Assembly (NCBI GenBank): GCA_963575745.1
Contig: CAUYUJ010016714.1
Span: 65,001 to 129,000 of the forward strand
Length of the DNA: 64,000 bases
Direction of reading: 5' to 3'
Source of the DNA: Prorocentrum cordatum
Lineage: Eukaryota; Sar; Dinophyceae; Prorocentrales; Prorocentraceae
In this document: piece after piece, positions 62,083 through 64,000 of the stretch
Layout of the letters: every line of letters starts with the position of its first letter
Numbering within the stretch: position 1 is the first letter of the stretch
Program-made: the position numbers and the translations under genes
Notes under the pieces: model-generated
The model's database searches: none
What the model was told of the DNA's origin: nothing
The model's input: the letters and a program-made list of their open reading frames with translations, nothing else

Positions 62083-62300
62083 GACGTCGGGCCCGTCCCC
62101 CTGCAGGGGGATGTTCGACGAAAGATAAAACAAATCCCCTAACAATATAATGCAATAAAGAATCAAAAAAAAAAATTGTCTGGGGACTATTTTTAACAGT
62201 TGTTTCCCTTTTGGTGGCATTTTCTAAGTTTTTTTTTTTGTTTTTAATATTTTTCTCCTTTTTCTTCGACAATCCCCCTGTAGGGGGACAGGCCCAACTT
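62083..62300 (+). mobile_element. MITE-like family M3, 216-bp copy
   Basis: Left end GTCGGGCCCGTCCCCCTGCA, then GGGGGATGTTCGACGAAAGA. Right end TTCTTCGACAATCCCCCTGT, then AGGGGGACAGGCCCAAC. The terminal inverted repeat is about 40 bp with its own CCCCCTGCAGGGGG palindrome. AT-rich interior, no frames. Confidence 0.88.
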
Positions 62301-62424
62301 AATCCGAAGGGCCTCTTGAGGCGCGCCGCCTCCGCGCGCGAGGAGGAGAGGCCCCGGCAGGGGCGAAGCGAAGCGTCCGCAGGCTCGCGCAGGGACCCCT
62401 GGGCCGTGGGAGGCAAGAAGGCTC

Positions 62425-62968
62425 ATGTCGGGCGTGTCCCCCTACAGGGGGATGTTCGACGAAAAATTCGCCGACCCAACGGGCCAGAGGCGTGCTAAGA
62501 TCTCCGGTAACTTGTTAACAATATTTCTAGTTCGCGCGCGCGGAGCGGCCCCTGGGGGCCTCCGGACGAAAAGTACCCCGGCAAGGTCCCAAGAGAAGCC
62601 CGGGAGAAGCCCCCAGAGCACTCCAGGGGAGGGCCATTTTTCGACACCCCTCATGAGGATCGTGGCCTCCGAGGGGGGAGCCGCAATCGACTACCCCCAA
62701 GAGCCCCCCAAGAGGCCCTGGGGGCCTCCAAAACGCCGCCAAGGAGCCCCAAGAGACTCCCAAGAGGTCCCCAAGAGGCCCCCAAGAGGCCCTAGAGAGG
62801 GCTCCAGGGCCGGCGGCATGAGCGAAGCGATTAAATAAAAAAACACTAAAAATGCAACAAAAAACAAAAAATGAGCAAAACATGGTCCCCAGACTATTTT
62901 TGGACTATTTTGGGGGTATGGTTGATTTTTCGTCGAAGATCCCCCTGTAGGGGGGACAGGCCCGACTT
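62425..62968 (+). mobile_element. MITE-like family M3, 544-bp composite copy
   Basis: Left end TGTCGGGCGTGTCCCCCTAC then AGGGGGATGTTCGACGAAAA. Right end TTTTTCGTCGAAGATCCCCC then TGTAGGGGGGACAGGCCCGA. The interior includes a C-rich-on-top CTTGGG-type stretch (about 62690-62800, CCCCCAAGAG words), so either it captured repeat DNA or repeat DNA inserted into it. Confidence 0.8.
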
Positions 62969-63009
62969 GAGGCAAGGCACGGCGAGGTGCAGCCAAGGAC
63001 GAGGGCAAG

Positions 63010-63720
63010 ATCGGGAGAGACCTCAAGTCGAGCATCTCTGGGTTCCGGCGGATCTGGAGGATGTCTCGGGCGCCGCGGCCTTCTCAGAGCGTTCTGGAAC
63101 GCTCTGAGAGCGTTCCAGAGCGCTGTGGAACGGATTCATTCATCCTCGTCCTAGCCTCGACCAGCGAGGAGGAGGAATCATTGGCATGGGCAGATCGGCC
63201 CTTTCGGAGGCTCGCGCAGGGAATCCTTAGCATCACGTGATAAGACAAAGCCGGGACGAGGACAAATTCGGGTGAGGAGAAATCGAGAATCTCTGAGTTC
63301 TGGCGGCTCTGGAGAATGTCGCGGGCGCCGTGGCCTTCTCAGAGAGAGCGTTCCGGAACGCTCTGAGGGCGTTCCGTAACGCTGTGGAACGGATTTATCC
63401 TCGTCCTAGCCTCGACCAACGAGAGAAGAAGCCTCGGCATGGGCAGATCGAAACTTTCGGAAGTTCGCGCAGGGAATCCTTGGACCTCAGGAGATAAGAC
63501 ATGTTAAGATGAAGCCAGAACGAGGACAACATCGGGTGAGGATAAATCGAGAATCTCTGAGATCCGGCGGCTCTGGAAGATGTCTCGGGCGCTGCGGCCT
63601 TCTCAAAGCGTTCCGGAACGCTCTGAGAGCGTTCTGGCTCTGGAACGGGTGTATCGTCGTCCTAGCTCCGTCCGAGGCATATCCAACCTGCCCGAGGCTC
63701 GCGTAGGGAATCCTTGAAGG
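63010..63720. repeat. ~245-bp tandem array of an M1-related unit, three units
   Basis: Each unit holds GAGAATCTCTGAG-like sequence, GGCGG.TCTGGA.GATGTC, an AGAGCGTTC.GGAACGCTCT palindrome, TCCTCGTCCTAGC, then GGCATGGGCAGATCG and GCTCGCGCAGGGAATCCTT. Unit landmarks lie near 63055, 63300 and 63550. The palindromic core matches inverted M1, which suggests an M1 copy was amplified in tandem. Beyond, 63790-63860 shows GGATTAA-type words; no gene to 64000. Confidence 0.8.
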
Positions 63721-64000
63721 AGGTAACTACTGAGAGGTCTTCGTCGGAAGGATGAAGGAGGATCACGCCCCATCGGGGGGCTGCTACGCCAGATTAGGCC
63801 GCGGATTCAGCGGGATTAAGCAAGATTAAACAGGATCAAGACGGATTAAACCAGACTTCGGGCCAGGGCAAAGTCAGAATTTAACCTCCGAGGAGTTGCA
63901 TCCGAATACCACCCTCGTTCTGGCATCTCTGGGCCTCCCAGGAGGCGCCCCGCCGCAACTGCTGGCATCGCCTCAAACTGATGGTCAGACAGAACCCGGG

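Overview
The window looks like nuclear DNA of a dinoflagellate, probably Prorocentrum-like (the genus is an inference). Three things point there. A near-perfect relic of the dinoflagellate spliced leader lies at 49275-49295. Pentatricopeptide (PPR) modules of the 'ISACEKGEQWQRAL' type recur through the window. The rest is GC-rich, very repeat-rich and gene-poor. I see no rRNA, tRNA, operon or CRISPR array, so the bacterial categories do not apply.

Layout. 1-2000: two degenerate TGTGGTGCAA-type arrays around a diverged duplication. 2-5.5 kb: microsatellites and the first G-rich CTTGGG tracts. 5.5-55.5 kb: about twenty short PPR modules, all on the minus strand, embedded in CTTGGG tracts and in at least six families of 0.6-2 kb segmental duplications (called A-F here). 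Embedded in this stretch are a 77-bp minisatellite (9580-11512), a ~190-bp hairpin satellite (22555-24560), 360-475-bp higher-order tandems, a retroelement RNase H remnant (7822-8136) and an intronless, apparently retroposed gene (47843-49165, minus). 55.7-64 kb: MITE-like elements (families M1, M2, M3), a 1.4-kb (TAG)n tract, C-rich and AT-rich blocks, and a ~245-bp tandem array.

How the parts relate. The PPR modules often sit at the joints where one duplicated block stops and another begins, as if the conserved module guided recombination or exon shuffling. The CTTGGG tracts keep one strand orientation over tens of kb, apart from a few short flipped islands, and CTTG recurs every ~10.6 bp where I counted it. 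Three element families move within this background. M1 has a filled site (36380-36552) and a matching empty site (27078-27082) in a duplicate block.

Limits. Exon boundaries cannot be fixed without transcripts. Most long open frames are by-products of repeats that lack stop codons. Comparisons between copies were made by eye, so block edges are approximate (tens of bp).
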